A stretch of DNA of 64,000 bases from Combretum micranthum (lineage: Eukaryota > Streptophyta > Magnoliopsida > Myrtales > Combretaceae): positions 1-64,000 of the forward strand of contig JAMXBD010000824.1 of assembly GCA_024138025.1 (NCBI GenBank). Direction: 5' to 3'. This document shows positions 62,521-64,000 of the stretch, piece after piece. Positions within the stretch are counted from its first letter, which is position 1, and each line of letters starts with the position of its first letter. The notes under the pieces are model-generated. The model saw nothing but the letters and a program-made list of their open reading frames with translations. It searched no databases and was not told the DNA's origin. The translations under genes and the position numbers were made by a program.

Positions 62521-62853
62521 AAAAAAAAAACACTGCTAAAGACTTGGTTTCTTATTATGATAGTTGGGAGTAAGGCTTCCATGGACGATTGTGTTCTCAT
62601 GTGACTGATTGCAACGAAGAGGTAAACGCATATGATACAAGTAGTACCAAATAAATAAATGATGACATAAGATAGTCTAAGTTCGTAAGAGAAAGACAAT
62701 TGAGAGACAAGACTAAGACCAATATACGAACATATAAACGTCAAAGCATCAAACAACAAAAATCCTTCCCTACACCTGATGTTACATCATTTCCATGTAC
62801 TGATAGTTCACACGCACAAACATACGCACATGGCCACACACACACGAAAACAT

Positions 62854-62854
<1 letters not shown>

Positions 62855-62891
<37 letters not shown>
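62855..62891 (+). repeat. (CT)n microsatellite
   Basis: About 18 CT repeats, about six more than the paralogous site at 35094. Confidence 0.8.
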
Positions 62892-62893
<2 letters not shown>

Positions 62894-63811
62894 TAAACGA
62901 CGCGGTTTCTCTCAAACAAATTAAATCTGGTATGTAAACTGCAAAATTGTAATTTCTTATATAGCAGAAGCTAAGTGTTAATCACGAAAGATGAATGTAT
63001 TGTCAAGAACAACCAAACAAGGACATGTCTTTTGTTTGTATCCCTCAAGACAAAACTCCAAACAAAGCATATCTCGTTTTGTCACTTCAAATTAATTATA
63101 AAAAACAAAAGTAAATAAAAATTGATGATAACCCAGTTAAGCGAGAAAATCATGTATATTTATTATAGTAATCACTAAACTATGTATAATTAGATTGATG
63201 CATATATATGCATAAAACATAACATTAGTTTAGGATATTAAGTATATTCATTAAACTTATTTCCCCATTAAAATTATAATAATATTTTTATTATAATAAA
63301 TATACACCAGATATGTGGTGTTGTATTGTTATCACTGTTTGTTACCATTACTACTATGTTATATAATAATAATAATAACAAATCTTTAATGAAAGGTGGA
63401 AAGGAATCACGATTCCACCAAAGAATCGGATTCCAGCTTCCCGTAATGTTTCTAGACATAGGAAAAGGAATAGAAGTCGAAATGCACAATTACATTCTGA
63501 TCCAATCCTACATAGCAAACAAGCCATTAATGGTTACCAAGGAAAAGAAGTTTGATGTCTCAAAGATATTGTCCTCTTTGTATCCTTGTGAATAAATATC
63601 TAACATTTGTCAAATAAAATTAAAAAAAGTTCCTAAAATAAAGGAAGTACTTCGAAACCAAGCTTGGGACAATAAATTTTCATCTAAGATATATTTATTT
63701 ATGGTTTTTTTTTTAAAAGGCTGTCAATACTCACAACCTCATAGTAGAAAAATTTTTATTTTATCTTTTACTATTTAACTATTCAGATTTATACCAATTT
63801 ATGATTGTATC

Positions 63812-64000
63812 TATAAACCTCTGAAATTTTCATAATTCTTAGAAAATAATCTTAGAAGTCTAACACCAAAATCGAAACCCCGAAAATCAACCCAAGTTAA
63901 AACCAAATTCTAAATAAGGACAAACACGAGAATTCTTAATCTTGAGAAAAAAGAGAACCCTCAAAACAAAATAGAAAAATCCAACTATCGGTTGATTTGA
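63812..64000 (+). mobile_element. Start of the second copy of the long solo LTR
   Basis: Matches 35989-36177 directly after the same GTATC target (63807-63811). The first bases read TATAAACCTCTG instead of TGTAAATCTCTG. It runs off the window. Confidence 0.85.

Larger units (their letters stand above)
55772..64000. repeat. Segmental duplication block, copy B (CACTA block)
   Basis: Matches 28395-36180 in the same orientation, starting in an LTR 3' end at an AGCCTC plus T-run junction and running off the window inside the second LTR. It keeps about 400 bp that copy A has lost (60440-60840). Confidence 0.88.

Overview
The window is nuclear DNA from a flowering plant, most likely a eudicot. It is AT-rich, has GT-AG introns, and holds plant-only families: MURA-type Mutator transposase, plant mobile domain (PMD), UGT76-like glycosyltransferase, cytosolic small heat-shock proteins (sHSPs), and CACTA (TNP2) transposons. 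I could not determine the species. There are no bacterial, organellar or viral genes. Most of the 64 kb is transposons and segmental duplications around a small sHSP cluster.

Region by region. (1) 110-6913: a structurally complete Mutator-like element (MULE) with a perfect 9-bp target-site duplication (TSD), long terminal inverted repeats (TIRs) packed with 23-nt palindromes at about 37-bp spacing, an apparently intact MURA transposase, and a downstream PMD gene with an RG-rich tail. (2) 7072-7561: a class VI-like sHSP gene starting only 167 bp from the MULE end, with two small frameshifts. (3) 8076-9714, minus strand: a two-exon UGT76-like gene with three frameshifts, and a decayed second copy of its 3' half at about 11950-12450. 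(4) 10946-13576: G-rich tracts and two hAT-type MITEs with 8-bp TSDs, one containing 38 consecutive G. (5) 14216-14895: a class I sHSP pseudogene with a heat-shock element (HSE). (6) 15.1-24.1 kb: gene-free AT-rich DNA with a degenerate LTR-like segment and microsatellites. (7) 24.1-34.8 kb: a decayed CACTA element (TNP2 and TNPA-like genes) split by a 3.65-kb LTR. (8) 35.6-43.9 kb: a block holding a 4.36-kb solo LTR and a class I sHSP. (9) 44.4-47.7 kb: a hAT MITE and an sHSP fragment split by a small MULE MITE. (10) 47.95-51.77 kb: a paralogue of block 8 without the LTR, with another class I sHSP. (11) 52.9-53.2 kb: an sHSP promoter whose coding region is lost. (12) 55.8-64 kb: a second copy of the CACTA block, ending inside a second copy of the solo LTR.

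The biological theme is a heat-shock gene cluster expanded by segmental duplication and repeatedly invaded by transposons. The sHSPs are predicted cytosolic chaperones under HSF control: well-formed HSEs and TATA boxes lie upstream of the class I copies. Nearly every non-transposon gene is broken by deletions of 1-2 nt, several in G or C runs. This is either recent decay or uncorrected homopolymer error in the assembly. The most interesting item is the MULE, with its transposase and PMD protein in a compact two-gene layout and regular palindrome arrays in both TIRs.
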